Shown here: in pieces, positions 51,601 to 62,800 of the stretch
How positions within the stretch are numbered: position 1 is the first letter of the stretch
Layout of the letters: every line of letters starts with the position of its first letter
Assembly: GCF_036373705.1 (NCBI RefSeq)
Contig: NC_089853.1
Span: forward strand, 4,007,405 to 4,071,404
Length of the DNA: 64,000 nucleotides
DNA from: Amia ocellicauda
Taxonomy: Eukaryota; Chordata; Actinopteri; Amiiformes; Amiidae
Reading direction: 5' to 3'
Made by a program: the position numbers and the translations under genes
Notes under the pieces: model-generated
What the model was told of the DNA's origin: nothing
What the model saw: only the letters and a program-made list of their open reading frames with translations
Databases searched by the model: none

Positions 51601-54600
51601 TTCCCTGATTTGAAAGCACTTTGCTGTGTATATGATTCCCTCAACAAACTTTGTTTCCCTGTAACATATCTATCATGATATTTTGGACAACTCTGCTGTG
51701 TCAGCTCCAACAGGTTCTTACATATAGTGGAATAATAAAGCTTCTGGCCACACTGACTTTCTTGCCTGTGAGTTAGATATTCATAAATAACTCAGATGGG
51801 AAATTGGCAGCAGTCAGGCCAGAGTCCAAACTTCAATCCAGTCGTAGGACCCAGAGGTGTCCTGGAACACTGCCTGAGAGGATGATTGAACAGCTCAAAA
51901 CTCTCTCAGATGGTATCGTTCTGAAGGAAGAACGGCAGAATATTAGACTAGGTGCAGATGTGGGATTCATTTGCCGGTTTTACTGACCCAAGATGGATTG
52001 CTGACAGGTTAACCTAGGACTTAAAATCCCTGGTTATCCATTAAAAGTCCCTGTTATCCATTCCTTGACATTTCCACTAGGCGCAGCAAGTGGCCCTGTT
52101 TGAGAAGCATTTTATATAAACGTGTATATTAAAAATTACTTGTTAAAATCCCTTGGGTAAAATGATACTCAATATTTGTTATTTTCAAATCATGTCATTC
52201 ATTTACATTTTCCCCCCTTTACCTCAGAGCATCAGGATCTGGGACAGGAAGACGGGCCACTGCTTGAAAGTCCTGTGGCCCTGCATGGAGACTGAAGGTG
52301 CCCGGGACATCATCACCGCCCTCTCGTATGACAGTGGGTTCCTTGCATGCAGCGCTAGTGCCACGGTCTGGCTTTTCTCCACCGAAACGGGGCAGTGCCT
52401 TCACACCTATGAGCCTCACAAGAAAAGGTAAGAGATGAGCAAGGCACTCAGACATAGGCCTGTATGATTGCTGAGACTGGGAATCGTCAGCGGTGGTACT
52501 GCTGAAATATCGGTTCACATTGTTCATGCAAATTTGGTTCCAGTGATAAAAGCATGGGAGAGGAAAGAGCAACAGGTAAGCCATACCTGAGTGTTGCAGC
52601 CCTATTACAGGACCATCAGTGATGAGGTGGTGGCCTGTCAAAGGCTTTGATGGTCACCTGGGTCGAACCTGGGTGCCAGTCACTCTGTGGTTCAATGCAA
52701 CTCATGGCTTACTCGCATGGTTTAATGCCTGTTGTGATCTCAAAAGCTGCAATTTGTGCTGGGGGGATTTCCGTGTGTTCTTTTTCTCTTTTCAGAAATC
52801 TGGGGCCAGAAAACATGATGCCAAAATACTCTATCGCAAAGTGTTGCTTTGTTACATGTCAGAACTCTTAACTGGCTTCCTGAAAAACAAAACAAAACAT
52901 TAGCATCACTGCAAAGCTTCATCCTCCACTGGCTTCCAGATCCTATCAACTCATTATCTGAAAGCACTGAATACCCCGTGCACTAATCTTGCGCAGTCAG
53001 CCTACATTTGGCCCCAGGTTCGGAGAAACACCTTTGCTAAATGGGGGTAAATAATTACCATAATTTTTCAGCCATCGTCTTGACTGTCCTTATTAATCAT
53101 CTGATAAGAATATTAATTTCACGATGAAGGATGACAGTAACCAGCATCTCTGTGCTATCCTTGCCTTGGGGTGTTTCTAGTGCTGAAGACTTGATTACAG
53201 CTTTTAGCTGTGTCAGCACACACACGGTGCAATCCAGTCAAACGTTCACCAGCATCATTAAGTACTCAAGTAACAGTGTTAGGTGTTGGGCTGAAGTTAC
53301 TCTGCTGTCGTTTGGTCGTTTTCAGAGTTGAACAATTTCAGTAGTTTGGTGGTGTGATTGTATTGCCTTTCCTCCAAAAATCAACACAAATATTTGAGCA
53401 AAAACGTACTTTGGCGGTGTGAGATCGAGTTACCTTTAGATGATTTTGCTCTATGCAGGGCAGAAGCAAAATCATACTTCAGGAGAGTATTATTTTATTT
53501 ACAACTGTCCACCTGATACCCAGGACTAATTTCTCGTCCTAAATGACTTTGAGAATGAAATTAATTTGATCACATTACGGTGGGTTGCATGAAAAGGACG
53601 GGTCCCAAAGTAGGAACACGATTGCAAGGAAGGTGCACATTAATCCATTGTAGCGTGACAGGCCCCCATTTGGGAAAGGACAAGATTCATGACGGTACTT
53701 AAAAGCATTCTCCAAAAAAGTTAGCCTAGTAATGTTACTCTCAACATAGATGTTCGGTTTGTTCTCAAGAAAGATTAGGCGCTGAAAATAGAAGACCCAC
53801 TTTCCTGTTCTATCAGGGGTATTTGAATTAATGCTGTATCTGTAAACAAGATTTTATTTTATTTTTTCCAAATTAATAAACACTTTTCATTTGGGGATGT
53901 AATAGATGGATTTTATTGTGTTACCATTTAATTCCCAAAACACTATTAAACTACTGTACTTTTGGTCCCGGGAATCCTTAAATGGAATTTGATGTCTTGG
54001 AGATTACATCTTAATGGCTGTAAATTGCACATAAAAAAGTGGTCTTCATTGCCATGGTGCACTTCAAAGTGGAGCTTGAAAAATACTGCTAATTCTTAAT
54101 TTAAACTCACAGCTGTTTTGGCCATGCTGAGCAAAAAGGATTACTGCCTCCTGTTTGTTTTTGATGAGTATTTGGAAAATTTTGAGAATATATTTCCTCT
54201 ACTAATAGTTTCCACTATTCTGTGTCTTTAGTAAAGATTTTTAAATAAAGCTATGATGCAATTTCAATGATATAAACTATTTTGTATTAATCCAAGTTAT
54301 TCCTCCTTGTTCCTCCTTAAAATGAGCTTATCACAAAACCCTGTCTTCTATAAAAGGTAGAAGACAAATAATACATTTTTAATATCCTTAAAAATGTCTA
54401 TAAGTGCATAAGAGGTGATGTGGTCTGATGACCATGATTATACAACCGTGCAAGACATTAAAGTTAAAATAAAATAAATTAGACTCTCTGTTAATCTACA
54501 TTGACAAGGATATAAAGGGATTTTGAAAACGTACATTTCATAAAAAGCAATTAGGTAGATGTGAGCAAAATATTTTTCAGTGCATGGTAATAGAGTAGTG

Positions 54601-55874
54601 AAAAGGTAACTTTATTACACACCATATGGCTTTGCAATCCCTGAACTGTGTGATGCAGAATAGTTTAATTCTCCTTAAGCGTGTGACAGCCAAAAATGAA
54701 GTGCTGTCATCAACAGGAATGAATCTTTCTTATTCCAAATGTTTACTGAAGGCTTCTAAAATAAACACCACAATACACAATTAACCTGCCCAATTGAAAA
54801 GAGTTTGTTTAAATCTCTTTTGCCTAAGAATCCATTAAGAAGCTGCTTAAGTCAATAAACATTCTATTAAGGCATAGAAGTAGCTCATTTATCTGTGAAC
54901 GTATGTCTGAGAGAGCAGGTTGTGCACTATATCCTCATAGTGACCTCTAAGTGGGACTCCGTCTTACTGACTATAGACCTATTCTTGGCAAAACCGTCTT
55001 TACATTTACGGCTCGGCTAAGGCTGTGAAGAAGCAGATCTCATCTGAGCTGTGCCCGTGCTCTCAGACAAACTGCATTTTAATGTTTTTTAATCAAACTT
55101 TATCAGAAGCGCTGTGTTAATCAGCAGGGGTGGGAGTGTGCATAACAGGTTTATCAAAATTGATTTAGGACCAGAATGAATAATGAAGATCTGCCAATTA
55201 TAGTTCATTGTTTGTACTGTTATCATTCATCTGTGAAGAAATTAGAACTGTTCTGGAGCTAATTAAAATGGCTACGTTTCGAAATATAAAAGTATTTTTT
55301 TCATTCTTTCTTTTTAAAGCTGCAAATCAGTATTACAGATGACATCACACATGACATAAAACTAGACTAATAAACTAAACTAATAATATTTTTTTTGTAT
55401 TATCCATACCCTTTTGTGTATTACTTGTAATAGCATGGTATTACAACAGTTACCACGTGTTAATGTAAAAACCTATACTTCATATAGAGTTTTGAAATAT
55501 ACTACAATAGATAAGTTCATGTCGTTTTTTCTTTATGGTCATGTGTGTCTGTTGTACAGGTGTCGTATTTCATTTTTGTTTTTTACTTGATCTTCACTGA
55601 ATCTGGCTTGGACTATATACCTCTCTGTCTTTCTCTCTATATCTCTTATGAACACGTGTGCATTTCCACAAACACAGACAAACATGGAATACATACAGCA
55701 AATATGGAATAATATATTGTGGAGATTAAAGTTGTATATGGCAGTGTGAAATATTAATTTTCTAGTATGGATTTGCTGGTTCTGCCATCACACCTCAGAT
55801 ATCGCACGTCTTCCAGGTGTTTGCTGTGATGGGATGGGAAAAAAAAGGCAAATATATTAGCATGGTCTAAATGG

Positions 55875-55939
<65 letters not shown>

Positions 55940-58900
55940 TGCAGTGACTGGAATATATGTGGCCTTGCTCACTGTCACAGAATACTTTCAAATAACAAAT
56001 CTTATCTGCACTTATCTAAGCAATAGGTCATAGGTCTAATGAAAAGGTCCTCTTGACCTGTTTTCTATTCTTTCCTTCTTAAAAATAAATACATGAATTA
56101 ACCATTTAATAGGATAAGCAGCATCTGATTCTGAAAACATTACCTGTAAGATAAAGGTTAAAATCAAGCCAAATTAAATTTTACACCAACACTGCCAGCA
56201 GCAGCAGATACATCAATATGTTTGTTTAAATCTGAAGGAATAACGGAAAGATGATGATTTTACAGTAAAATTGCATATTGGTAACAAAACGGAGAACTAA
56301 ACGGATTGTGAAAACCCCAGGCAACGCTGCTTGCTCTGTGTTTATGTTCTAAAGCATTTATAAAATATAATTTAGCATTTTATGGATGCCTTAGCATGCA
56401 AGAGGTAACATTTTGCTCTGTGTATACTCAGAATTACTTGTAATTTAATGGGTAAACTGCATTTTAGAATAACAAATATACAGTCTTTGTAAAATGAAGG
56501 ACCCTCAAACTTGTACTACCTTGTATTGCTTAGTGTTAGCACCCTTTTAAATCGATTATTAATCCTCTATAATGATGTATTATCTGTTCTTAAACCATTT
56601 TATTGTGTAATAATTGTGTTTTCATCACATTTTTCAATGATTTAGACAATACAATGTTTACAAGACAATGTTTTATTATTAAAATTACAGGCAAATGCTT
56701 CTCAGGTCAATGTTTCCTGGCCTCCTAGCAACTGAGGAATTTCTATGATCTGAATCTCAGCCAATGAGCTCCTCATCCACCTAACAGACACTCATACAAG
56801 ACAGTGTCCTAGTCCTGCCCTCTTGTTGGGAAGGATATATCACAAGAACCATCTCAATTACTTGCAATTACCCACTGTTCTAAAACTTAATATATAAGGA
56901 CTTACCTCGCTCTCTTTGTTTGTTGGGTAGGAGGATTGTGGTGGTTTTGACTATAACTGTTACTGAGAACCCTGATTTTCTGATTGAACCTGGACTGGCT
57001 GGGGACCCCCTGCCTACCGATTTGGACAAATACTTTCACAATGTCAGAGAAGCCTCTGGTGTTTGATCACTTAAGTGATGGTAACAAAGAAGGAAACTGT
57101 TAAGGATTTAGGAATTGGTGTGGGAGAAATATCGAATTGGAATTGAGTTTTGCAGAATTGATCCAAATTTGGAATTGTGATTAACTGAATTGAAAAGTAA
57201 TTTAGGAAAGTATTTTGGATAATGAATTGATTTGATGGAATTTAAAGGGATAAATAATTGAATTGGAATTGAATTAATGGAATTGACCCCAACCCTGCAT
57301 TATACTAAGCGTGATCTGTATAAACAGCACCACTAAATGGTGGCCTAGATGCAAATGAAAATATTACGTGCAAAAATCTGAGAATTCTGGCACAACCCAA
57401 GGTGTAATCATTGTCTTAACACCAATCAACAGTGGACCAATACCCAACATTTACCTCAATCAAAATAGAACAATTCCTACCGAGAACTTGCATGTAACTA
57501 CACGCATGTAACTATGTAATTACTTAGTACTTACACAACTTACTAAACATAATAACGGAGACCATCCTTAAATTATATATTGTATATGAACAGATTAGAT
57601 ATGAAATGCTTTAAAGAACATGACATCTGTAAGATAAGGATTTCTTACCAATGCATTCGTGACCATTGTATACAAGGTGTGTGTGTGTCTGAATAAGTCT
57701 TTGTTTTCTAAATCTGTGAGAAGCTGGAGATTTTTCTGTCATGCCCTCTATTTGTAAAAACATATCAGGCCCGCCATCCATCCTGTGCTTTTGAATCTAA
57801 ATCTGGGTATTCATAAGAAACGGTTAAGGCTCCCTGTTCTTGGCAGTCCCTCAAAGTTTATTTTTATTTTAAGACGCATTTCATATTTTTGATCTTCAGA
57901 ATCAAAGCAGCGCTGCAGTTATTTTCCCAAGGTTGTTTTCTAAGCGCAGTCTGCATATGCGTGTAATTCAGCCGGGCTTTTCTTCAAAGCCGAGACTCTG
58001 GAATGCTCCTTGTACAGTTTCATCCCTGCCCTGCCTGCTATATGCAGTGAATGTGAACATACACTAGTTGCCATTAGTCCATGAAATAAGCTGTTTCATG
58101 CTGGTATGTTCTCAATGAAGTGCTATAATTTTTAATTTTTGGCTCCACTGATCAGAGCTTTGTTCTGCGAATGGTTTTCAAATCTTTCTCTACTCTGGTC
58201 TGGATTCATTGCATAGCATTTACGCTAAAATAAAAGCAGTTTAAATTTTATGTTATAAAAAGTCCATAAATCCTTCAGCCTTTGGGACAGGAGCTGAGTA
58301 TTTCTTATTCTGACCAGATTCATTTACAAACATGTAGGCCGTTTAATAAATCAGGTTGTTTAAGCATTGTTCTATCCATATTGCCACCCAGTAAGTATAA
58401 ATTCCCACAAGTCATACAGTGTTTCATTTAAGATTACTTAGTTTAGCTTCTGTTTTTTCTGTTATTAATTGAGGATCACAAAGATATACAGTATCTAATC
58501 TAAATACTAAACAGCTGAAAGTGATATAGTTAAGTTAAGTCTATTACATAAATACGGTTAGGTGCATAAATATTTGGACAGTGACACAATTGTCATCATT
58601 TGGATGTAACTACCCTCGAATTAAAGATGAAAGTCTACACTTTAAGCACATCTTGATTGTTTCCTTTCAAAGCCATTGTGGTGGCGTACAGAGCCAAAAT
58701 GATGACAATTGTGTCACTGCCCAACTATTTATGGACCTAACTGTATATCTTTCACTATTTTAATGCTGAACAGTACACACTGAATTACATTGTGGGGTGT
58801 TTTATTTGTTTTAGTCTTTAAATCTAATCTCTAATCTTAATCTTAAATCGTACGCATTGAGGCATAAAGGCAGAGGGCGCCTTTTGAGTAATTAAGATTT

Positions 58901-59821
58901 ATGCACAATCAATGAAGTGTACTTAATCTGATGCTATGTAGCTTGAATTAGCAAAACATTTGTCTGAGCAACTGATAATTCAAATGAAAATGACATTGCT
59001 GTTTAGTATTTTGTGTTGAAAGACTATGGGGTGCTGTGTGAAACAGTGATGGAAGCTGAACGCTTGGGTCAGCAGTGATGAAGTCTGAAACTACTGATGC
59101 AGTACGATTACAAGCCGCTGACATGTAAATGGCCATTCATGAAATTCAAATATAATTCTCCACTTAGGATCGAGTCGATACAGCTCCGAATGCACCAGCC
59201 GGATCAAGCGGAAGGAGTCCTGGTGTCGGCTGCCCAGGACGGGTTACTGAAATACTGGTCTCTCTCTGAGTAAGTTTCTTCTCTACTGACTGAATAGAGT
59301 GTGGATTTGTGTGGGCCAAGCTTGAAATGTTGGCGTTGGCTGGGGTTGGGGTTCAGGCTGCTGTCTGGATGTGATTCAAAGGGTTACAGTGAAATGTCCA
59401 TCCCTTCTGCATCGCGGGAGCAGTATCAAAGTTGAGCATTCATTTTCTAAATATTATTTAGGTGTGAGTCTAATTAAGTGAGTCTGTGTCAACCGATGTT
59501 TTAGAAACACTTGACGGTCATGGGATCTGAAATTGCGATTATCATTTAAGTGACGTGTTCATTTTATTTTGAATCCCTCTATGAAGTGGTGTGAATCCTA
59601 TGTCTTAGGCAGATATTGACTGAATACAATAAAGCACACCTAATTATCTTTAAATATTTTGCCTCACACCATCCTTTGTTTAAATTCTGTCAGGAACTTT
59701 TTATGGTTTAATAAAACTAACTATTTATTATTTTCTTTTCTAATGTGTGACTCTTCAAAGATTGTGTGTAACCCTTGTCCATGCCTGCAGGCTCGCCACT
59801 GTGCCATGGCACACTGTTTAG
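21624..59821 (+). CDS. F-box and WD40 repeat protein, about 16 exons over 38 kb
   Basis: Likely substrate receptor of an SCF (SKP1-CUL1-F-box) ubiquitin ligase. Exons: 21624-21753, 22166-22223, 22289-22392, 22799-23024, 23457-23610, 23766-23862, 28450-28532, 28658-28756, 32583-32655, 33413-33533, 35965-36151, 36925-37038, 40041-40163, 52228-52427, 59168-59269 and a tentative last exon 59791-59821. With these borders the phases all join, giving about 633 residues. Order: helical N-terminal region ([20 protein letters not shown]); a second helical segment ([20 protein letters not shown]); F-box ([20 protein letters not shown], continuing SPRELL); then WD40 repeats with [35 protein letters not shown] and TGSADKSIRIWD, plus two weaker blades. 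The N-terminal block recalls FBXW10/CDRT1 from memory, but the WD part does not clearly match; I leave the symbol blank. The first exon donor is uncertain: the stronger gtatgt at 21750 gives the wrong phase, the weaker gtacaa at 21754 fits. Confidence 0.85.
22430..22520. repeat. Interspersed repeat fragment of fish type
   Basis: The phrase CCCGGGGTCACAGTGAGCCA, then CCCAGCGGACTCAGGGCGTG and GATGCCAGTCCATTGTA resembles a short repeat widespread in fish introns. I recognise the phrase but cannot assign the family. Confidence 0.45.
24005..24873 (+). mobile_element. Tc1-like transposon, internally deleted
   Basis: Inverted ends CAGACGGGTGACAAATTAAA (continuing GGAAAAACC) and, on the right, CAGATGGGTGACAAATTAAA (continuing GGGAAAACC) are about 30 bp and flanked by TA on the right. 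The element is about 870 bp against roughly 1.2-1.6 kb for a full copy. Lies in the intron between 23862 and 28450 of the F-box/WD40 gene. Confidence 0.88.
24183..24700 (+). pseudogene. Tc1 transposase remnant
   Basis: Starts [20 protein letters not shown], the helix-turn-helix N-terminus, then jumps by an internal deletion to the central [20 protein letters not shown] block. The second catalytic region (a relic of QDDNA, near 24525) is frameshifted. An [17 protein letters not shown] segment is still readable near 24620-24660 in another frame, followed by a stop. The first catalytic Asp region is deleted. Non-functional. Confidence 0.85.
24874..26700. other. Intronic stretch, nothing recognised
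   Basis: Part of the 4.6-kb intron between F-box/WD40 exons at 23862 and 28450. A 144-codon plus ORF (26048-26482) shows no family likeness, repeated motif or splice signals and is best treated as chance. Confidence 0.4.
26795..27590 (+). pseudogene. CR1-like LINE reverse transcriptase fragment
   Basis: Plus-strand frames read [14 protein letters not shown] and FADDTKIGG, the reverse-transcriptase motifs around the catalytic FADD. A one-base slip near 27012 separates them from [15 protein letters not shown] and [32 protein letters not shown]. The rest ([10 protein letters not shown], [23 protein letters not shown] segments) continues in broken frames to about 27580. It is 5'-truncated, with no endonuclease, and dead. 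The same family left 3' pieces at 14.3-14.85 kb. Confidence 0.88.
28658..28756 (+). CDS. F-box exon of the F-box/WD40 gene
   Basis: This 33-codon exon carries almost the whole F-box: [20 protein letters not shown] followed by PRELLVTSQ. It has a clear acceptor (ttatcag) and donor (gtacgt). The next exon (32583-32655) continues [19 protein letters not shown], the usual third helix of an F-box with the Trp pair. The LP motif and the SPREL turn are the residues expected to contact SKP1. Confidence 0.9.
28757..32582. other. 3.8-kb intron of the F-box/WD40 gene
   Basis: No complete repeat, RNA gene or exon is seen. It separates the two exons that together encode the F-box. Confidence 0.4.
34419..35418 (-). 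pseudogene. Tc1-like transposase broken by frameshift
   Basis: The N-terminal part, from [19 protein letters not shown] (ATG at 35418) through the helix-turn-helix and [12 protein letters not shown], is open to about 35032. The C-terminal part is open in another frame from about 35048 to 34419, with catalytic residues in [18 protein letters not shown] and [15 protein letters not shown], ending [10 protein letters not shown]. Small deletions near 35040, between HVR and HLNDSEENW, break the frame. All three catalytic acids survive, so the copy decayed recently. Confidence 0.93.
35461..35557. repeat. 42-bp-arm inverted repeat inside the Tc1-like element
   Basis: The left arm, CAGGTGTCTTTTATACAGGT (continuing AACGAGCTGAGATTAGGAGCAC), is inverted on the right after a 13-base loop; the arms differ at one or two positions. 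It lies just upstream of the transposase start, so an RNA or single strand would fold back strongly. Confidence 0.9.
39650..39802 (-). mobile_element. tRNA-derived SINE head, V-SINE type
   Basis: On the minus strand it reads GGGCAGCAGTGTGGAGTCAT, then GGGTTGTGGGTTCAGTCCCAG (a B-box-like GGTTCAGTCCC), then GTACCCTTGAGCAAGGCAC. This order is typical of tRNA-headed fish V-SINEs. The A box is degenerate. It sits about 240 bp before the exon at 40041. Confidence 0.65.
39808..39923. repeat. CA-rich microsatellite
   Basis: Imperfect CA/CACG repeats with ATGCATG interruptions lie next to the SINE head, where such repeats often arise. Confidence 0.9.
40164..52227. other. 12-kb intron, mostly free of recognisable repeats
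   Basis: No transposon ends, LINE frames or SINE cores were found across this intron, in contrast to the smaller introns around it. Short ORFs open on both strands near 43.88-44.09 and 50.7-51.4 kb have no family likeness. The only structured feature I could define is the tandem dyad repeat at 49881-49976. It could hold regulatory elements, but only a conservation comparison could show that. Confidence 0.4.
49881..49976. repeat. Two-copy tandem repeat with internal dyad
   Basis: Unit 1 (49881-49926, 46 bp) and unit 2 (49927-49976, 50 bp) share CTTAGAAGACAACTGTTGTC, then TCTGAAGAGCTATTCTTGGT. Unit 2 has a small insertion in the middle. Each unit contains AGACAAC-T-GTTGTCT, an inverted repeat with 7-bp arms around one base (8-bp arms in unit 2), overlapping CAACTG, an E-box form. 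Confidence 0.9.
52228..52427 (+). CDS. Degenerate WD40 blade exon after a 12-kb intron
   Basis: Starts [16 protein letters not shown], completing the previous blade, then runs through [20 protein letters not shown] to [17 protein letters not shown]. The second blade lacks the canonical GH and WD pairs (ATVWLF in place of a WD), so it is a weak repeat. Borders: acceptor cccctttacctcag, donor gtaaga. The preceding intron (40164-52227) is about 12 kb. Confidence 0.88.
55878..55936. repeat. (TA)n microsatellite
   Basis: Fifty-nine bases of uninterrupted alternating A and T. Confidence 0.97.
57090..57300. repeat. GAATTGG-type repeat, probably a LINE 3' tail
   Basis: Many near-copies of GAATTGGAATTG and GGAATTGA occur, closing with AATGGAATTGACCCCAACCC. 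This tail phrase is common at the 3' ends of fish interspersed repeats; the family is not assigned. Confidence 0.5.
58555..58743. mobile_element. Tc1/mariner-type MITE, 189 bp
   Basis: The left end CGGTTAGGTGCATAAATATT (continuing TGGACAGTGACACAATTGTC) is inverted at the right, CAGTTAGGTCCATAAATAGT (continuing TGGGCAGTGACACAATTGTC). The arms are about 50 bp and the flanks are TA on both sides. No coding capacity. Confidence 0.92.
59168..59269 (+). CDS. Last clear WD40 exon
   Basis: Completes an Arg codon from the previous exon and reads [17 protein letters not shown] then [17 protein letters not shown] before the donor gtaagt. [11 protein letters not shown] matches the end of a WD40 blade. 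The exon ends in phase 2. Confidence 0.88.
   Translation, partial: DRVDTAPNAPAGSSGRSPGVGCPGRVTEILVSL
59791..59821 (+). CDS. Candidate terminal exon of the F-box/WD40 gene
   Basis: A good acceptor (cccttgtccatgcctgcag) ends at 59790. In the required phase the frame reads [10 protein letters not shown] and stops at TAG 59819-59821. A polyadenylation-like AATAAA lies at 60524-60529. The peptide has no family support, so this could equally be chance, with the true last exon further on. Confidence 0.3.
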
Positions 59822-59847
59822 GAGACACGGGTGTAGCAGGTTATTAG

Positions 59848-62800
59848 TGTCTGTATCTGTATCTTTCTGTTCGCATTCACAGAGCACTTTGTGTTGACAA
59901 GTCTCAATGAAATTGCAGAGGAAACGCCTCCAGCAGACAGGATCCCAGCCTCTCCACACTTATTTTAGTATGTGCAATTCACTGTCCCTTTTGCCTTTTA
60001 TTTTCTTTAAAACCTTAGGCAATCTCAGATTCCCTGAATATTTTCTTCAGAAAATGAATTATGATGCTTCGTAGTGCAAAGTGCCAAAATGGGAAAGGTC
60101 AAGTAAACGTTAGCACGGGATTTGAATTTAAAAACAACACTATTACACGTAATGTTCCTTCCGTTTGATTCTAACCTACGTCTTTAACCTCGCCTTTTTG
60201 ACAACATGGCTGTGTGGATTTTGTAAAAGATGTTTTGGATATTTGTTATTTGTAAATGTGGAGAACCACAAATCTAAAGATTAGTTCCTGCATGTGTGTT
60301 CATAACAGCTCCTTTAGCCAATCCATAGGTGGTTACCAATCCTTCCGCATCGTTTGAGTACCGTTCTGGATCTCCTGCAAACTGCGTTTGTAATTCTGAG
60401 CACTGCAGTGCGACTGACTAGGCCTTGAGAAACGCCTTTGAAGTGTGTTGTGTTTCAAACCAGCATACCAAGGCCAATGAGGGAGAGAAAGCCCAGTCAT
60501 TTTTAAACAAAAGTATTGAAAAAAATAAACAAATCCAACAAAATATAATAATAATAATAATAATAACAGTTTCAGAGGTCATTTAAACACTTTTAAATGC
60601 TTAGAAGTGTGTTTTGCAATCATGTACAGACTGAGTGAAAGTTATGGATCTAAAATATAATTTTTAAAGGCCCTTTTTTTTTGTTAATAGTTTCTTTTTA
60701 AAAACAAGAATTTGGAAGACGAAAGACAATGTTATGATACATTATATTATTACATATAGCTCTAATCAAATGAAAAAATGTCTCAATGCTGCAACTATCC
60801 TCTCCTTCCATAATTAAAAGGCTTTGAATTTTGCTGTGTACATTTATCTCCCGAACCTTCATGATAACAGTTTGTCAGGATGTGTGTACATATAACACAT
60901 TTTCATATGGGGACAAATATGAATTATATATATTTGTTCTGGTTAATATTATATCTGTAGACACTCTTTGTAATTATCAATATATACAGAACATTAAAGA
61001 GTTTAATTCTTAAGGAAATTGATTTAAAATGGTTTTGAAAATTGCATTTAAAAAACATATTTATCTTCTTGTGACGTTCACATTTGGATAAGTTTTATAT
61101 AAATAATTTGTCTTGGTTTGTCTCAAAAACATGTGAACTGTTTCCTTTCTGCCAGGTCCATTAAAATGAAACCTCAGGTTACTGGAAATAGCTCTGTCTG
61201 TCTGTGAAACCTCTTACCAGTAATCTCTGTTCAACAGCAGAAACTTTGCCTCCTGAAGTGTTTCGAGTTTTTATATAAAAAAGTGGGGGAGAAATCTAAT
61301 AAAACGTGGCATACATGGTTAATGGAGTTATTGGTATTCATGTTAAATAAATCAAACAATCCTCTGTTGCATTTTATACAGCTTTTATTTCACAATCGTA
61401 AATGTCTGAGGAGAGATGTTTTCAGATATTTGTGTGTGACAGGAACACTGTACACTTTTGATGTGAGGTTTTCAATTTTTAATCTGTTTGTTCAAGTAAT
61501 GTGGTAAATTAGCTGAACTTGAACAATATATTATTTTGCCAACATAAAATAATAGTATTCTGAAAATTAAGTTATTCCTTTTTAATTATATACTTCACCT
61601 TATATGTCACACATCTATCTAGCTATCTATTTAATGTTTTATGAATAATTATTCACATAAATGTGTGTATTTATGTTTATAGAGACCAATGGAGCATACA
61701 GGAGACTTATAAACATATAAATCTTGATAAATGTCTGTATACTTTGGCTACTGTAGAAAGTTATTTTATCTGCAGGTCTATTTGTCAATCAAAACCCCCT
61801 GATATTATAAAGAGAAGAACAAGGCAATGTTTAAACAACCATGACTCACCTCACCCAAAAAATAAAACCCTTATTGTGAACAATCATTTTTTTTCATTGT
61901 AGTAATTTCTTCCTCCTGGCTATCAATCTAAAACCTCTCCTGGATTGCCCCAAAGGGCTGACTAAGAGCTATCCCCAGTAGTAATTAAAGTATGAGAAAT
62001 ACTGTATGTCAGAGGTTAACACTGAAAAATATAGTGTGTCCAAAAATCTCCCAGTCTGTCCCAGGCCCTAATCATTCAATACCTTGTATCATCAGTTCCT
62101 GTTTGAATTGTATCGCATCATAGGACTGCGTTAGTAAGGACAATTGCCATCCATTGCACGTATTGCATTGATTCAATAAGTGGCATCATACAGGGATTGA
62201 GACTGAGGCTTTGGAATCAATTTTCTCTCCACTTTTTTAACTTTAAAAATGTTTAGACATACCGAGTAATGTTGGTAACACTGCAACACTGTTAGTGGAT
62301 CTGAATGGCCTTTGTTGATGCATACCTTCCGTCCATTTCCAAATAAACTGAACAAAAAGAATATCATAATGCGTTACATTTCTGTCTTCTTCGGGGCTCT
62401 AATACCGCCGTGGAGACTGAAGTGTTTTGTTTTGTCCCTCGGCTTGAGTCGCAGAAACTACCGTCAGACAAGGTTTTTGGTTTCCTTATTTGAGGCGGGA
62501 TTTCATTTTGAGGCATCTGAAAAAAGAAAAAGACCGCATGAAAAGGTGATTTTCTTTTAAAATGAAAACTAAAGAGAGTGTCGTCGAGCACTTTTGTGAT
62601 CGAGTCTATTTGACAGCACATATTACCCGGCCTTCTGGAAATCTCTAAACCAATAAAGTAGAAATCATCCCACAGGCAATAAAAGAAGTGATGTTTTCCA
62701 TGCTGTAATGTAGGTACCAACAGTTCAGACAATGTGATGATACTCTTTCCGGTTACAAGTGTGACACATTTGCATGAACACTGTGCAAAAGGATTTTGAT

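Larger units (their letters stand above)
52428..59167. other. 6.7-kb intron with microsatellite and repeats
   Basis: Contains the (TA)n tract at 55878-55936, a LINE-tail-like stretch at 57.1-57.3 kb and a Tc1-type MITE at 58.56-58.74 kb. A segment at 56.7-57.06 kb with TATATAAG and GGACTGGCTGGGGACCC phrases looks repeat-derived, but I cannot name it. No extra exon is supported. Confidence 0.4.

Noticed and set aside
56700..57060. TATA-containing segment as a promoter or LTR
   Set aside because: TATATAAG is present, but no paired repeat, TG...CA ends or coding frame could be found, so I only noted it as probable repeat material.
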